Shown piece by piece: positions 15,908-26,773 of a stretch of 64,000 bases of DNA. Source of the stretch: Microbacterium sp. zg-Y818 (GTDB lineage: Bacteria > Actinomycetota > Actinomycetes > Actinomycetales > Microbacteriaceae). Below the pieces are notes generated by a model. The model saw nothing but the letters and a program-made list of their open reading frames with translations. It did no database searches and had not been told where the DNA came from. The translations under genes were made by a program, and so were the position numbers. Every line of letters starts with the position of its first letter. Within the stretch, counting starts at the first letter, position 1. The stretch is taken from the NCBI RefSeq assembly GCF_030246905.1, contig NZ_CP126741.1, positions 1,116,001-1,180,000 of the forward strand, given 5' to 3'.

Positions 15908-16686
15908 ACCGTACCCCGCTCATCGCGGGCAACTGGAAGATGAACCTCGATCACCTGCAGGCGATCGCGTTCGTCCAGAAGCTCGCGTGGACGCTGAAGG
16001 ACGCCAAGCACGAGAACGGCAGTGTCGAGGTGGCGGTCTTCCCGCCGTACACCGACCTGCGGGCGGTGCAGACGCTGCTGGATGCCGACAAGATCGAGTT
16101 CGCGCTCGGCGCGCAGGATCTGTCGGCGCACGATTCCGGTGCGTACACGGGAGAGATCTCGGGTGCGTTCCTGTCGAAGCTCGACTGCCGGTACGTCATC
16201 ATCGGCCACTCCGAGCGTCGGCAGTACCACGCCGAGAGCGACGAGGTCGTGGCATCCAAGGTCCAGGCGGCGTTGCGTCACGGGCTCGTTCCCGTGATCT
16301 GCGTCGGTGAGACCGCGGACGACCTCGAGACCCACGGCGCCAGCGCCGTGCCCGTGTCTCAGCTCAAGGAGGCATTGGACGGCGTGCCGGCGGATGCCGA
16401 CATCGTCGTGGCCTACGAGCCGGTCTGGGCCATCGGCTCGGGCAAAGCCGCCACTGCGGAGCAGGCGCAGGACGTGTGCGCCAAGCTGCGCGAGGTCGTC
16501 GCGGCCAAGCTCGGCGCCGAGGCTGCGGAGCGCACGCGTGTGCTCTACGGCGGGTCGGTGAAGTCGAGCAACATCGCGAGCTTCATGCGCGAGCCCGACG
16601 TCGACGGTGCACTGGTGGGCGGGGCGAGCCTGCTGGTGGACGAGTTCGCGGCGATCATCCGGTTCCAGAAGCACGTCGGAGTGTGA
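15898..16686 (+). CDS. tpiA: Triosephosphate isomerase
   Basis: This 262-residue TIM-barrel enzyme interconverts dihydroxyacetone phosphate and glyceraldehyde 3-phosphate. Motifs are IAGNWKMNLD (catalytic Lys), the electrophile His in VIIGHSERRQYHAE, the catalytic Glu in VVAYEPVWAIGSGKAAT with its flexible loop, and the phosphate-binding LYGGSVKSSN and GALVGGASL. It overlaps pgk by 10 bp and is closed by a strong hairpin. Confidence 0.97.
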
Positions 16687-16690
16687 TCGA

Positions 16691-16729
16691 CGACGGGTTC
16701 AGCGGCCACTCCGGCCGCTGAACCCGTCG
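16691..16729 (+). terminator. Strong hairpin after tpiA
   Basis: A perfect 17-bp stem (16691-16707 with 16713-16729) surrounds the 5-nt loop ACTCC, starting 4 bp past the tpiA stop. There is no T-tract, as with the other actinobacterial terminators here. It splits gap-pgk-tpiA from secG-rbpA. Confidence 0.75.
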
Positions 16730-16745
16730 CCGCGCCACCGCCCGC

Positions 16746-16780
16746 TATACTCGACCCTTGTGTGGTCCGCAGGGACCACA
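16746..16780 (+). promoter_or_regulatory. secG promoter (TATACT) with a leader hairpin
   Basis: TATACT lies at 16746-16751, close to the consensus -10. About ten bases on, TGTGGTCC (16761-16768) and GGACCACA (16773-16780) form an 8-bp hairpin with loop GCAG, which would be at the very 5' end of the secG transcript. It may stabilise the RNA or be regulatory; no riboswitch was recognised. Confidence 0.55.
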
Positions 16781-16799
16781 GCGAAAGGCTTCTACGACT

Positions 16800-17048
16800 G
16801 TGCCAGTTCTCGAGTTCGTCCTGCAGGTGATGCTGGGCATCACCAGCTTGCTGCTGACCCTTCTCATCCTGCTCCACAAGGGTCGTGGCGGCGGCCTGTC
16901 CGACATGTTCGGCGGGGGGATGACCTCGGCGATGGGCTCGTCCGGCCTGGCCGAACGCAACCTCAACCGCTTCACCGTCATCCTCGCGCTGGCGTGGTTC
17001 GTCTCGATCGTGGCCCTCGGCCTGATCACCAAGTTCCAGGGAATCTGA
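16800..17048 (+). CDS. secG: Preprotein translocase subunit SecG
   Basis: This 82-residue accessory subunit of the SecYEG channel has two predicted transmembrane helices (VLQVMLGITSLLLTLLILLH and FTVILALAWFVSIVALGLIT). They flank the conserved cytoplasmic loop HKGRGGGLSDMFGGG, followed by SGLAERNLNRFT. The GTG at 16800 is preferred because the longer frame to 16758 runs through the leader hairpin, and GAAAGG lies about 10 bases before it. rbpA starts 1 bp after its stop. Confidence 0.93.
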   Translation: MPVLEFVLQVMLGITSLLLTLLILLHKGRGGGLSDMFGGGMTSAMGSSGLAERNLNRFTVILALAWFVSIVALGLITKFQGI

Positions 17049-17049
17049 C

Positions 17050-17403
17050 ATGGCTACAGGTGGAAACGCCATCCGCGGCACGCGGGTGGGCGCAGGCCCG
17101 ATGGGCGAGCAGGACCACGGGTTCCACGCGGACCGCGTGGCGGTGTCGTATTGGGACGCCCTCGGCAATGAGACGGTGCGCCATTTCGCCGCCGGCATCT
17201 CCGACGAGGAGATCCCCGACACGATCGACTCCCCGCACTCCGGCCTGCCTGCCGGTCGCGATCAGCAGAACCCGCCCGCGCTGGCCAAGCCGGAGCCCTA
17301 CAAGACGCACCTGGCCTACGTGAAGGAGCGCCGCACCGACGAAGAGGCCGTGACGCTCCTCGACGACGCTCTGAAGCAGCTGCGTGAGCGCCGCGGTATG
17401 TGA
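17050..17403 (+). CDS. rbpA: RNA polymerase-binding protein RbpA
   Basis: This 117-residue actinobacteria-specific transcription activator binds RNA polymerase and the principal sigma factor and stabilises the open promoter complex. The N-terminal basic RGTRVGAGPMG segment and the C-terminal sigma-interaction helix (THLAYVKERRTDEEAV then LLDDALKQLRERRG) match the family. The core contains no cysteines (TIDSPHSGLPAG replaces a Cys-containing stretch), so it is a zinc-free type. It is cotranscribed with secG and ends before a 15-bp hairpin. Confidence 0.92.
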   Translation: MATGGNAIRGTRVGAGPMGEQDHGFHADRVAVSYWDALGNETVRHFAAGISDEEIPDTIDSPHSGLPAGRDQQNPPALAKPEPYKTHLAYVKERRTDEEAVTLLDDALKQLRERRGM

Positions 17404-17421
17404 CGACCGCTCACGAGAGCG

Positions 17422-17455
17422 GAAGAAGGGGATGCCTCGCGGCATCCCCTTCTTC
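17422..17455. terminator. Perfect 15-bp hairpin shared by rbpA and pgl
   Basis: GAAGAAGGGGATGCC (17422-17436) and GGCATCCCCTTCTTC (17441-17455) flank the loop TCGC between two converging genes. On the plus strand it is followed by a short T-containing stretch. It should terminate both directions, and its stem contains the recurrent GGATGCC heptamer. Confidence 0.85.
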
Positions 17456-17478
17456 GTGTCCGGATCCGCCGGCTCGCC

Positions 17479-18264
17479 TCAGTATTCGCCGTCGATGAGC
17501 TCGGGCGGCACCTGCGCGGCAGCGGCCTCGTCGACGAAGAGCACCGTGCGCTTGCGACCCTTGGCCCCGGCGGCAGGCACGCTGTCGTAGCTTGCACCCG
17601 CGAGGGCGAGTCCGAGGGCTGCGGCCTTGTCGGCCCCGGCCAGCACCATCCACACGCGAGCGGCGGAGTTGATCACCGGACGGGTCATCGTCACCCGCTC
17701 CGGCGGCGGCTTGGGGGAGTCGCGCACGGCGACCACAGCGCGGTCGGTGATCTGGATCTCCGGGCGGTCCGGGAAGAGCGATGCGATGTGGCCGTCGGCT
17801 CCCACCCCGAGGAAGATGATCTGGAACGTGGGCCAAGCGTTTCCGGCTTCGTCGTCGGCGAAGCGCGCGAGCTCGCGCGCGTAGGCTTCGGCCGCGGCAT
17901 CGAGATCGACGCCGGCGTCGGACGCGGGGATCGGGTGGATGTTCTCGGCGGGGACGTCGATGCGGGAGAACAGCTCGGTGTGCGCGGTCTTCTCGTTGCG
18001 CTCGTCGCTGTCTCGCGGGACGAACCTCTCGTCCGTCCACCAGAAGTGCACGAGAGACCAGTCGACGCTGTCGAGCTTGCGATGGCCACCCAGGGCGCGC
18101 AGCACCGAGGTGCCCATGACGCCGCCGGTCAGCGAGACGTGGGTGACCCGACCGTCGCGGGTGCGCTTGGCGAGCCGCGAGAGGAATCGCGAGGCCACGG
18201 AGCGGGCAACGTGCTCGGGGTCGGGGCGCACGACGACGCGCTTCTCGGCGAAGAACTCAGACAT
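17479..18264 (-). CDS. pgl: 6-phosphogluconolactonase
   Basis: This 261-residue hydrolase opens 6-phosphogluconolactone in the oxidative pentose phosphate pathway. Family motifs are VHFWWTDERFVPRDSDERN (about residues 75-95) and FLGVGADGHIASLFPD (about 150-165). The ATG at 18264 is chosen because the longer frame enters opcA with no family match. The start overlaps the opcA stop by 8 bp. It is the last gene of the tkt-tal-pgi-zwf-opcA-pgl operon. Confidence 0.95.
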   Translation of the reverse strand: MSEFFAEKRVVVRPDPEHVARSVASRFLSRLAKRTRDGRVTHVSLTGGVMGTSVLRALGGHRKLDSVDWSLVHFWWTDERFVPRDSDERNEKTAHTELFSRIDVPAENIHPIPASDAGVDLDAAAEAYARELARFADDEAGNAWPTFQIIFLGVGADGHIASLFPDRPEIQITDRAVVAVRDSPKPPPERVTMTRPVINSAARVWMVLAGADKAAALGLALAGASYDSVPAAGAKGRKRTVLFVDEAAAAQVPPELIDGEY

Positions 18265-19204
18265 GCTTCTCCCCGGTCGCGGCGGGACCGAGCAACTCCC
18301 AGCCCTGGGTGATGACCCGACCATACAGGACGTCCGGATCGAGCCTGCGCAGCTCCTCGGCCAGGCATTCGCGCAGCGTGCGGCGTGGCAGGACGATGTC
18401 GTGTCCCGGCTGCTGCGGCTGGGAGAGGTGGGCGTCGGTGTGGTTGGCGCGCTCGAGCACGATGTCGCCGGAGGAGCGCGTCAGACGCACCGAGCGGATT
18501 CCGTGGTCCCACTCCTCGGGGGAGGCGTACCGCCAGGTGACGGGGACTTCGAGCTTCAGCCGCAGCCACGCGGCCAGGAGCGCCGTCGACGGCGAACTGC
18601 CGCTGCCGACGACCTCGACGTCCGTGACCGGCTCGTAGGGCGGCTGGTCGAGCACCGCGGCGAGCTGCTCGCGCCAGTGCGTGAGGCGCGTCCATGCCAG
18701 GTCGGTGTCGCCGGGGGCGTACGTTCGCGAGAGCGTCGTGAGCCGGTCGTCGGCGAAAGGCCTCGTCGACGCGTCGGTGATGCGGCGCTGGGCGATGCGG
18801 CCGATGCCGGACTCGGCGGGAACCGCCGGCGGATGGTCGGGCCACCAGGCCACGACTGGCGCATCGGGCAGCAGCAGTCCCGTGATGAGGCTGTCGGGGT
18901 TGCTCGCGGCGTCGCCGTGCGCATGCAGCACGATGACCTCACTGGCACCGGCATCGCCGCCGACGCGGATCTGCGCGTCGAGGCGCGCGTCGCCGTCAGG
19001 GTGGGTCATCAGCACGATCACCCGCATGGGGTGCTCCCGCGAGGCGTCGTTGGCGGCGTCGATCGCGTCCTCTTCGAGGCCGTGCGACGTGGCGATCACG
19101 AGCGTCAGCACGCGTCCGAGGGCGACCGCGCCGCCCTCCTCGCGCACCTTCACCAGCGAGCGGGCGACCTGGGACACCGTGGTGTCGGGCAGATCGACGA
19201 TCAT
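18257..19204 (-). CDS. opcA: Glucose-6-phosphate dehydrogenase assembly protein OpcA
   Basis: This 315-residue protein is needed for assembly and redox activation of glucose-6-phosphate dehydrogenase in cyanobacteria and actinobacteria. Recognised by [20 protein letters not shown] at the N-terminus, [24 protein letters not shown] near the middle, and its fixed place between zwf and pgl. No enzymatic motif is visible, as expected. It overlaps the zwf stop by 4 bp (ATGA). Confidence 0.95.
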   Translation of the reverse strand: MIVDLPDTTVSQVARSLVKVREEGGAVALGRVLTLVIATSHGLEEDAIDAANDASREHPMRVIVLMTHPDGDARLDAQIRVGGDAGASEVIVLHAHGDAASNPDSLITGLLLPDAPVVAWWPDHPPAVPAESGIGRIAQRRITDASTRPFADDRLTTLSRTYAPGDTDLAWTRLTHWREQLAAVLDQPPYEPVTDVEVVGSGSSPSTALLAAWLRLKLEVPVTWRYASPEEWDHGIRSVRLTRSSGDIVLERANHTDAHLSQPQQPGHDIVLPRRTLRECLAEELRRLDPDVLYGRVITQGWELLGPAATGEKHV

Positions 19205-20751
19205 GGACGCCTCCAGACGCGGCCGTCGCGGGCCAGCAGTTCATCCGCCGACGGCGGCCCCCAAGAACCTGGGGAGTACTGTTCGAGGGGTCCGCGCTGT
19301 GCGGCCCAGAACTCCTCGACGGGGTCGAGGATGCGCCAGCTCAGCTCGACCTCTTCGTGGCGGGGGAACAGGGGCGGGTCGCCCAGCAGCACGTCGAGGA
19401 TGAGGCGCTCGTAGGCCTCGGGGCTCGACTCGGTGAAAGCGTGGCCGTAGCCGAAGTCCATCGTGACGTCGCGCACCTCGGTGGCGGCCCCCGGAACCTT
19501 CGAGCCGAAGCGGATGGTGACGCCCTCGTCGGGCTGCACGCGGATCACCAGGGCGTTCTGCCCTTGCTCGGTGGTCTGGTTGCGCAGGAACAGGTGCTGC
19601 GGTGCGCGGTTGAAGACGACGGCGATCTCGGTGACCCGTCGCCCCAGTCGCTTTCCCGTGCGCAGGTAGAAGGGCACGCCCGCCCATCGCCGCGTGGCGA
19701 TCTCGAGCTTGATCGCGGCGTAGGTCTCGGTCGTGGATGCCGGGTCCATGCCGTCCTCGTCGAGGAAGCCGGTCACCTTCTCGCCGCCCTGCCATCCACC
19801 GGCGTACTGGCCGCGTGCGGTCGCGGTGGAAAGATCCTCGGGCAGCCGCACCGCCGCGAGCACCTTCTCCTTCTCGGCACGCAGATGTGTGGCATCCAGC
19901 GAGATCGGCTCCTCCATGGCGGTGAGGGCCAGCAGCTGCAGCAGGTGGTTCTGGATGACGTCGCGGGCCGCGCCGATGCCGTCGTAGTATCCGGCACGGC
20001 CGCCCACGCCGATGTCCTCGGCCATGGTGATCTGCACGTGGTCGACGTAGTTGCGGTTCCACAGCGGCTCGAACAGCTCGTTGGCGAAGCGCAGCGCAAG
20101 GATGTTCTGCACCGTCTCCTTGCCGAGGTAGTGGTCGATGCGGAAGATCGAGTCGGCGGGGAAGGCCACTTCGAGGGCTTCGTTGAGGGAGCGCGCGCTC
20201 TGCAGGTCGCTGCCGAACGGCTTCTCGATCACGACGCGGCGCCAGCTGGTGTCGCCGGCGGACGTGTCGTCCACCAGGCCCGACGCCTTCAGCTGCTTCG
20301 CGACGAGCGGGAAGTCCTTCGGCGGGATCGACAGGTAGAACGCGTGGTTGCCCATCGTGCCGCGTTCGCGGTCGAGCGTGTGCACGGTCTCGCGCAGCCG
20401 GTTGAAGGCGTCGGCGTCGTCGAACTCGCCGGAGACGAAGCGGATGCCCTGCAGGAGCTGCTTCCACGTCTCCTCGCGGAACGGGGTGCGCGCGTGCTGC
20501 TTGACGGCGTCGTACACCACGCGGGCGAAGTCCTCGTCGGCCCAGTCGCGGCGGGCGAATCCGACGAGGGCGAATCCCGGCGGAAGCAGCCCGCGGTTGG
20601 CGAGGTCGTACACGGCGGGCATGAGCTTCTTGCGTGACAGGTCACCCGTCACGCCGAAGATGACGAGCGCGCTCGGACCGGCGATGCGGTTCAGGCGTCG
20701 GTCGTCCGGATCGCGCAGCGGGTTGTGGCCACGCGAGATCTCGACGGTCAT
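19201..20751 (-). CDS. zwf: Glucose-6-phosphate 1-dehydrogenase
   Basis: This 516-residue enzyme makes 6-phosphogluconolactone and NADPH. It has the N-terminal coenzyme motif [21 protein letters not shown], the [12 protein letters not shown] segment, and the active-site signature [14 protein letters not shown]. The start is the ATG at 20751 ([10 protein letters not shown]); the frame is open far upstream into pgi, but that part reads as a low-complexity shadow. It is flanked by pgi upstream (8-bp gap) and opcA downstream (4-bp overlap). Confidence 0.97.
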   Translation of the reverse strand: MTVEISRGHNPLRDPDDRRLNRIAGPSALVIFGVTGDLSRKKLMPAVYDLANRGLLPPGFALVGFARRDWADEDFARVVYDAVKQHARTPFREETWKQLLQGIRFVSGEFDDADAFNRLRETVHTLDRERGTMGNHAFYLSIPPKDFPLVAKQLKASGLVDDTSAGDTSWRRVVIEKPFGSDLQSARSLNEALEVAFPADSIFRIDHYLGKETVQNILALRFANELFEPLWNRNYVDHVQITMAEDIGVGGRAGYYDGIGAARDVIQNHLLQLLALTAMEEPISLDATHLRAEKEKVLAAVRLPEDLSTATARGQYAGGWQGGEKVTGFLDEDGMDPASTTETYAAIKLEIATRRWAGVPFYLRTGKRLGRRVTEIAVVFNRAPQHLFLRNQTTEQGQNALVIRVQPDEGVTIRFGSKVPGAATEVRDVTMDFGYGHAFTESSPEAYERLILDVLLGDPPLFPRHEEVELSWRILDPVEEFWAAQRGPLEQYSPGSWGPPSADELLARDGRVWRRP

Positions 20752-20759
20752 ACGTTGTT

Positions 20760-22388
20760 TCAGTCCTCCAGGACGGCTTCGAACAGCGTCAGCACTTCGG
20801 CCTGCGGTTCGGTGAGGGTGAGGGTGACGACGGGACGTCCGTGGGTCCCGGCGAGCACGGTGGCGTCTCCGGCGGCTTGTGCCCGGATGAGCTCGCCGAA
20901 GGTGAAGGGGCGACCCGGGATCTCCAGGTCGACTTCTCCGGCGTCGAGGATCTGCACGAAGACGCCGTTGGCGGGGCCGCCCTTGTGGTACTGCCCGGTG
21001 GAGTGCAGGAAGCGCGGACCCCAGCCGAACGTCGTGGGGCGCCCGCTGTCGGCCGCGACCATCTCGCGCAGACCCGCCAGCTGCGAAAGGTCGACCCGGT
21101 CGACATAGGCCTGCAGCGACACGTAGCCGTCGGAAGGAACGCGCGCCCAGAGCGACTCCAGAACGCCGGCAACGGTGCCCGACAGGGCGAGTGCCGGATC
21201 CGAGACGCGCACCTCCACGCCCTGCTGGACGAAGGCCGGTGCCGACGGAGCAGGGCGGACCTCGAGCATGCCGCGCGCGGCGACCTTGGCGGCTTCCACG
21301 TCGGGCTGGTCGAAGGGGTTCACGCCGAGCAGGCGGCAGGCGATCGCGGTCGCGTACTCCCACACCACCAGCTGCGCGCCGAGCGATCCGCTGACGAGGA
21401 TCTCGCCCTCGTGCTGCTCGAACAGGTGGAACTCGCGGGCCTCGTCGACGAGGCGGAGGATCTGCAGGTCCGCCGGACGGGAGTCGAGCTCGGGCGAGAC
21501 CGGAAGCAGGACCACCGGAAGGATGCCGGTGCCGTCCTTGCCGGTGGACTCCGCCACGAGCTGCTCGATCCAGTCCGGAAGGCCCGCGATGTGCGTGCCG
21601 TCGCTCACGAGGCCGAGCTTGTCGCGACGCGGTTCTCCGCCGGCGATGGCCGCCGCCAGCACGAGCGCCGGGTTGTCGGGACTGTCGATCGCGACCTCGA
21701 GCAGGGTGGCCTCGGCCTCGTCGAGCAGCTCGGAGATGTCGACGCCTGCGAGGCCCGTGGGAACCAGGCCGAACGCGGTGAGCGCCGAGTAGCGTCCACC
21801 GACCGTCGGGTCGGCGTGGAACACGCGGTACCCGGCGGCCTGCGAGCGCTCGTCGAGAGGCGAGCCCGGGTCGGTGACGACCACGACGTGCTCTGCGGGG
21901 TCCATCCCCACATCCAGCCATGCGGCCTCGAAGGCGCGCAGGGCCGAGTCGGTCTCGACAGTGGAGCCCGACTTCGACGAGACGACCAGCACGGTCTCGG
22001 CCAGGCCGCCGGTCTCGGCGTCACCGTCGATGGCGTCGAGCACCTGCCCGGGGGCGGTGGAATCCAGGATCACGAGGGGCCGGCCGGCCGTCTGCGCGAT
22101 GACCTCGGGCGCAAGCGATGACCCGCCCATTCCGGCCAGCACGATGCGCGTCATGCCGCGTTCGGCGAATTCGTCGCGCAGGGCGGCGATCTCGGACACG
22201 AGCGGGCGGGACACGCTCACGGCCTGCACCCATCCCAGCCGACGCGAGGCCTCGGCCTCGGCCTCGGGGCCCCACAGGCTCCCGTCGCCGGCGGTGACGC
22301 CGCTGGCGACGAGATCGGCGATGAGCCCAGGGAGGGTGCGCTCCACCGCGGCCTTCGCGTGCCCGGTGACCCGGATGTCGAAGGTCAT
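20760..22388 (-). CDS. pgi: Glucose-6-phosphate isomerase
   Basis: This 542-residue enzyme interconverts glucose 6-phosphate and fructose 6-phosphate. SIS-fold phosphosugar motifs are visible in [17 protein letters not shown] and [19 protein letters not shown], and the C-terminal half carries [20 protein letters not shown]. This is the actinobacterial type, often found inside the pentose-phosphate operon. Its ATG overlaps the tal stop by 4 bp (ATGA). Confidence 0.94.
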   Translation of the reverse strand: MTFDIRVTGHAKAAVERTLPGLIADLVASGVTAGDGSLWGPEAEAEASRRLGWVQAVSVSRPLVSEIAALRDEFAERGMTRIVLAGMGGSSLAPEVIAQTAGRPLVILDSTAPGQVLDAIDGDAETGGLAETVLVVSSKSGSTVETDSALRAFEAAWLDVGMDPAEHVVVVTDPGSPLDERSQAAGYRVFHADPTVGGRYSALTAFGLVPTGLAGVDISELLDEAEATLLEVAIDSPDNPALVLAAAIAGGEPRRDKLGLVSDGTHIAGLPDWIEQLVAESTGKDGTGILPVVLLPVSPELDSRPADLQILRLVDEAREFHLFEQHEGEILVSGSLGAQLVVWEYATAIACRLLGVNPFDQPDVEAAKVAARGMLEVRPAPSAPAFVQQGVEVRVSDPALALSGTVAGVLESLWARVPSDGYVSLQAYVDRVDLSQLAGLREMVAADSGRPTTFGWGPRFLHSTGQYHKGGPANGVFVQILDAGEVDLEIPGRPFTFGELIRAQAAGDATVLAGTHGRPVVTLTLTEPQAEVLTLFEAVLED

Positions 22389-23506
22389 GCGTTGGCCTTG
22401 GCCCCTTCGAGAGCCTCGGTGACGGTGCCCTGCAGGTCGTGCCACGAGGCGATGAACTTGTCGACGCCCTCGTCCTCGAGCAGCTGCGTGACCTCGACGA
22501 GGTCGATGCCGAGCCGGTCGAGGTCGGCGAAGACCTTGCGCGCGGCCGCGTAGGTGCCGCTGATGCTGTCGCCGATGATCTGACCGTGGTCGAAGGTGGC
22601 CTCGAGTGTCTTCTCCGGCATCGTGTTGACGGTGCCGGGCGCGACGAGCTCCGTGACGTAGAGCGTGTCGGGCAGCTTCGGGTCCTTGACGCCCGTGGAT
22701 GCCCAGAGCGGCCGCTGCACATTGGCGCCGATCTTGACGAGGTCGGCCGCGCGCTTCTCCGCGAACTTCTGCTCGAAGAGCTCGTACGCGAGGCGTGCGT
22801 TGGCGACGCCCGCGAGCGACATGAGCCCCTCGGCCTCGCCGGTGCCCACGGCCTCGAGACGCTTGTTGATCTCGGTGTCGACCCGCGAGACGAAGAACGA
22901 TGCGACGGAGTGGATGTGCGACAGGTCGAAGTCGCCGGCGTGCGCCCGCTCCAAGCCTTCGAGGTACGCGTCGATGACCTCGGCGTACCGCTCCAGCGAG
23001 AAGATCAGCGTGACGTTGACCGAGATGCCCGCGGCGATGACCTCGGTGATCGCGGGAAGGCCGGCCTTGGTGGCGGGGATCTTGATCAGCACGTTGGGCC
23101 GGTCGACCGCGGCCGCGAGCTCCTTCGCCTGGGCGACGGTCGCCGCGGTGTCATGTGCGAGGTCGGGGGAGACCTCGATCGACACCCGGCCGTCGACACC
23201 CTTGGTGGCGTCGTAGATGGGGCGGAAGATGTCGCACGCGCTCTGCACATCGGTGGTGGTCAGCGAGAAGATCGTGTCGTCCGTCGACGCACCCTTCGCC
23301 GCCTGGGCGGCGATGGCCTCTTCGTAGCCGATGCCCGCAGAGATCGCGCCCTGGAAGATCGTGGGGTTGGTGGTCACCCCGACGACGTTGCGGGTGTCGA
23401 TCAGCTGCTGCAGGTTGCCGGTCGTGATGCGCTGGCGGGAGAGGTCGTCGAGCCAGATGCTGACTCCGGCGTCGGACAGGGCCTGGGTGGGGCTGGGAGT
23501 GGTCAT
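22385..23506 (-). CDS. tal: Transaldolase
   Basis: This 373-residue enzyme of the non-oxidative pentose phosphate branch moves a dihydroxyacetone unit. [16 protein letters not shown] at the N-terminus and the [18 protein letters not shown] stretch with the Schiff-base Lys are typical of the long actinobacterial type. [20 protein letters not shown] follows. The ATG (MTTPSPTQ) overlaps the tkt stop by 4 bp, which implies coupled translation. Confidence 0.96.
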   Translation of the reverse strand: MTTPSPTQALSDAGVSIWLDDLSRQRITTGNLQQLIDTRNVVGVTTNPTIFQGAISAGIGYEEAIAAQAAKGASTDDTIFSLTTTDVQSACDIFRPIYDATKGVDGRVSIEVSPDLAHDTAATVAQAKELAAAVDRPNVLIKIPATKAGLPAITEVIAAGISVNVTLIFSLERYAEVIDAYLEGLERAHAGDFDLSHIHSVASFFVSRVDTEINKRLEAVGTGEAEGLMSLAGVANARLAYELFEQKFAEKRAADLVKIGANVQRPLWASTGVKDPKLPDTLYVTELVAPGTVNTMPEKTLEATFDHGQIIGDSISGTYAAARKVFADLDRLGIDLVEVTQLLEDEGVDKFIASWHDLQGTVTEALEGAKANA

Positions 23507-25602
23507 GCGTTGGCCTCCTTGAGAGTCTCGCGTGCCGCTTCCACGACCGCGTCGGCGGTGATGCCGAACTTCTGGAACAGGGTCTTGTAGTCGGCCGATG
23601 CGCCGAAGTGGTCGATCGCGACGGAGCGGCCGGCGTCGCCGACGATGCCGTGCCACGTCAGCGGGGAGCCGGCCTCGACCGACACCCGCGCCTTCACGGC
23701 GGCAGGGAGGACCTGCTCGCGGTAGGCGGCATCCTGCTCGGCGAACCACTCCAGCGACGGCGCCGACACCACGCGGGCGTTGACGCCCTCCGCCGCGAGC
23801 GTCTCGCGGGCGGCGACGGCCAGCTGCACCTCGGAGCCGGTGGCGATGAGGATGACGTCGGGCGTGCCCCCGGGCGCCTCGGCCAGGATGTAGGCGCCCT
23901 TGGCGACGTTGTCGGCCGAGGCGAGCACATCGCCGTCGGCCTCACCCGTGCCGCGTTCGAAGACGGGGATGTTCTGGCGGGTCAGCGCGATGCCAGTGGG
24001 GCCGTCCTGGCGGCGGAGGATCTCGAGCCACGCGGCCGCCGTCTCGTTGGCGTCGGCGGGGCGCACCACGGTGAAGTTCGGGATGGCGCGCAGCGTCGCC
24101 AGCTGCTCGATCGGCTGGTGGGTGGGGCCGTCCTCGCCGAGGGCGACGGAGTCGTGCGTCCAGACGAAGACCGACGGGATGTTCATCAGTGCCGCCAGGC
24201 GCACCGCAGGACGCATGTAGTCGCTGAAGATGAGGAAGGTGCCGCCGAACGGGCGGGTGGGACCGTGCAGCTTGATGCCGTTGACGATCGCGCCCATGGC
24301 GTGCTCGCGGATGCCGAAGTGCAGCACCCGGCCGTAGGGGGAGCCCGACCACTCGTGCGTTGACCACTGTGCCGGGATGAAGCTCTTGGCGTTCTTGATG
24401 GTGGTCAGGTTCGACTCGGCGAGGTCGGCGGAGCCGCCCCACAGCTCGGGAAGCTGCTCGGCGAGGGCGTTGATGACGACACCTGAGGCTGCGCGGGTCG
24501 AGACTTCCTTGCCCGCCTCGAACGACGGCAGCGCGTCGGCGATGTCCGCCGGCAGCTCACCGGCTTCGAGCCGGTCGAGCAGCGCCTTGCGCTCGGGGTT
24601 GGCTTCGGCCCAGGCGTCGAAGGCCTGCTGCCACTCGGCGCGGGCGGGCGCGGCGCGCTCGGCCAGCGCGCGGGTGTGCGCGATGACGTCGTCGGCGACC
24701 TCGAACGTCTTCTCGGGGTCGAAGCCGAGCACCTTCTTCGTCGCGGCCAGCTCGTCGGCGCCGAGGGCGGAGCCGTGGATCTTGCCGGAGTTCTGCTTGC
24801 CGGGGGAGGGCCAGCCGATGATGGTCTTGAGGATGATGAGCGACGGCTTGTCGGTCTCGCCCTTGGCCGCCTCGATGGCGGCGAACAGCTCGGCGACGTC
24901 CTCGACATACTCGCCGGTGCGCTTCCAGTCCACCGTCTGCACGTGCCAGCCGTAGGCCTCGTAGCGTGCGGCGACGTCTTCGGTGAAGGCGACGTTGGTG
25001 TCGTCCTCGATCGAGATCTGGTTGGAATCGTAGATGGCGATCAGGTTGCCCAGCTGCTGGTGACCGGCGAGCGAAGACGCCTCGCTGGTGACGCCCTCCT
25101 GCAGGTCGCCGTCACCGGCGATGACGTAGATGTCGTGGTCGAACGGGGACTGCCCTGCCGGGGTCTCCGGGTCGAACAGGCCGCGCTCGTAGCGGGCGGC
25201 ATAGGCGAAGCCGACGGCGGATGCCAGCCCCTGGCCGAGAGGCCCGGTGGTGATCTCCACGCCGTCGGTGTGACCGTACTCGGGGTGGCCTGGGGTCTTC
25301 GAGCCCCACGTGCGCAGCGCCTTGAGGTCATCGAGCTCGAGCCCGAAGCCGCCGAGGTACAGCTGCACGTACTGGGTGAGCGACGAGTGTCCGGCCGAGA
25401 GGATGAAGCGGTCGCGGCCGAGCCAGTGAGTGTCGGTCGGGTCGTGCCGCATGACCTTCTGGTACAGCAGGTATGCCGCCGGTGCGAGACTCATCGCGGT
25501 GCCGGGGTGGCCGTTGCCGACCTTCTCGACGGCATCGGCTGCCAGCACTCGAGCGGTGTCCACCGCGCGCCGGTCGATCTCTTCCCACTGCAACTCCGAC
25601 AC
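23503..25602 (-). CDS. tkt: Transketolase
   Basis: This 699-residue thiamine-diphosphate enzyme transfers two-carbon units and is the first gene of the operon. The ThDP motif [20 protein letters not shown] continues into [15 protein letters not shown]. The second-domain catalytic loop [19 protein letters not shown] and the N-terminal [13 protein letters not shown] complete the set. The GTG at 25602 ([12 protein letters not shown]) is chosen because AAAGGCGA lies before it and family homology begins there; a longer frame to 25785 lacks similarity. Confidence 0.96.
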   Translation of the reverse strand: MSELQWEEIDRRAVDTARVLAADAVEKVGNGHPGTAMSLAPAAYLLYQKVMRHDPTDTHWLGRDRFILSAGHSSLTQYVQLYLGGFGLELDDLKALRTWGSKTPGHPEYGHTDGVEITTGPLGQGLASAVGFAYAARYERGLFDPETPAGQSPFDHDIYVIAGDGDLQEGVTSEASSLAGHQQLGNLIAIYDSNQISIEDDTNVAFTEDVAARYEAYGWHVQTVDWKRTGEYVEDVAELFAAIEAAKGETDKPSLIILKTIIGWPSPGKQNSGKIHGSALGADELAATKKVLGFDPEKTFEVADDVIAHTRALAERAAPARAEWQQAFDAWAEANPERKALLDRLEAGELPADIADALPSFEAGKEVSTRAASGVVINALAEQLPELWGGSADLAESNLTTIKNAKSFIPAQWSTHEWSGSPYGRVLHFGIREHAMGAIVNGIKLHGPTRPFGGTFLIFSDYMRPAVRLAALMNIPSVFVWTHDSVALGEDGPTHQPIEQLATLRAIPNFTVVRPADANETAAAWLEILRRQDGPTGIALTRQNIPVFERGTGEADGDVLASADNVAKGAYILAEAPGGTPDVILIATGSEVQLAVAARETLAAEGVNARVVSAPSLEWFAEQDAAYREQVLPAAVKARVSVEAGSPLTWHGIVGDAGRSVAIDHFGASADYKTLFQKFGITADAVVEAARETLKEANA

Positions 25603-25704
25603 TAGGTCGCCTTTCTCGAGGGAGTGCGCCGTGTCGGGGCGGTCCGCAGCCCTCGTTCGCAAGGGGTGACGGGGGCCCGTGGACACCGGCGCGCGTGTGG
25701 GTTC

Positions 25705-25710
25705 AGCATA
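25705..25710 (-). promoter_or_regulatory. Candidate -10 (TATGCT) of the tkt operon
   Basis: TATGCT on the minus strand lies about 100 bp before the tkt GTG, giving a leader of roughly 95 nt. It is the best -10-like box in the 202-bp tkt-ctaB spacer for this direction. No further structure was seen in the leader. Confidence 0.35.
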
Positions 25711-25788
25711 GCGAAGCGGGGTACCTGGGAGGGCGGGGTTGTGGCTGTGTGACGATGCCGGCCCGGCTCGCCCGGCGAAGGTCATGGC

Positions 25789-25794
25789 CTAGAC
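25789..25794 (+). promoter_or_regulatory. -10 box (TAGACT) of ctaB
   Basis: TAGACT ends 10 bases before the ctaB ATG, with GAGGAAG between. The transcript would have only a few untranslated bases, on the border between leaderless and very short leader. Confidence 0.45.
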
Positions 25795-25804
25795 TGAGGA
25801 AGCA

Positions 25805-26752
25805 ATGGGCGCGGCGATAGCGGGGAAAATGGACATCACGACGACGTCGGGCAGTGTGCAGGCGGCGGCCCCCTCCTTCGGACGCACCGTCCGCGCCTAC
25901 GTTGCGCTGACGAAGCCCCGCGTGCTCGAGCTGCTTCTGGTGACCACCGTGCCGGTGATGATCCTCGCGCAGGGCGGGTTCCCCAACGTCTGGCTGGTGC
26001 TCGCCACCGTTGTCGGCGGCTCGATGAGCGCCGGGTCCGCGGCGGCGTTCAACATGTATCTCGACCGCGACATCGACGCGCACATGAAGCGCACCGCCGG
26101 TCGTCCCATCGTCACCGGCGAGGTGTCGCCCCGTGGGGCGCTCATCTTCTCGTGGGTGCTGGCCGTGGCATCCACCCTCTGGCTGCTCGCGACGACCAAT
26201 TGGGTCGCGGCCGCGCTGTCGGTGGGGGCCATCTTCTTCTACGTCGTGATCTACACGATGATCCTCAAGCGCCGCACCGAGCAGAACATCGTGTGGGGCG
26301 GTATCGCCGGTTGCTTCCCGGTGCTCATCGGCTGGTCCGCCGTCACCGGTTCGCTGTCGTGGAGCGCGTTCATCCTCTTCGCGCTGGTGTTCCTGTGGAC
26401 GCCGCCGCACTACTGGCCCCTGTCGATGAAGTACAAGGGCGATTACGCCGAGGTCGACGTGCCCATGCTGGGCGCCACGCGCAACGGCTCGCAGGTCGGC
26501 CTGCAGGTCATCCTCTACGCCTGGGCCACCGTCGCGTGCTCGCTGCTGCTGGTGCCGGTCGCCGGCATGGGCCTGCTCTACACCGTGTCCGCCCTCGTCT
26601 TCGGCGGCTGGTTCGTGTACGAATCGCACGTGCTCTACAACCGTGCGGTGCGCGGGACCGAGCCCAAGCCGATGCGCGTGTTCCACGCGTCGATCACTTA
26701 TCTGACGCTGCTGTTCCTCGCGATCGCCGTCGACCCGCTGTTGCCCTTCTGA
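25805..26752 (+). CDS. ctaB: Heme O synthase (protoheme IX farnesyltransferase)
   Basis: This 315-residue polytopic membrane prenyltransferase adds farnesyl to heme B to make heme O. The first Asp-rich motif is [20 protein letters not shown] (about 80-100) and the second region has [14 protein letters not shown]. About eight hydrophobic helices are visible. It is divergent from tkt, the common actinobacterial placement. Its product is the substrate of the CtaA homologue encoded about 6 kb away. Confidence 0.96.
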   Translation: MGAAIAGKMDITTTSGSVQAAAPSFGRTVRAYVALTKPRVLELLLVTTVPVMILAQGGFPNVWLVLATVVGGSMSAGSAAAFNMYLDRDIDAHMKRTAGRPIVTGEVSPRGALIFSWVLAVASTLWLLATTNWVAAALSVGAIFFYVVIYTMILKRRTEQNIVWGGIAGCFPVLIGWSAVTGSLSWSAFILFALVFLWTPPHYWPLSMKYKGDYAEVDVPMLGATRNGSQVGLQVILYAWATVACSLLLVPVAGMGLLYTVSALVFGGWFVYESHVLYNRAVRGTEPKPMRVFHASITYLTLLFLAIAVDPLLPF

Positions 26753-26773
26753 GCGTCGGTCGGTCGGCCCTGC

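Noticed and set aside
19201..21921. Apparent 906-codon frame that fuses pgi region and zwf
   Set aside because: Only the part from 20751 downstream resembles glucose-6-phosphate dehydrogenase; the upstream part is an out-of-frame reading of pgi.
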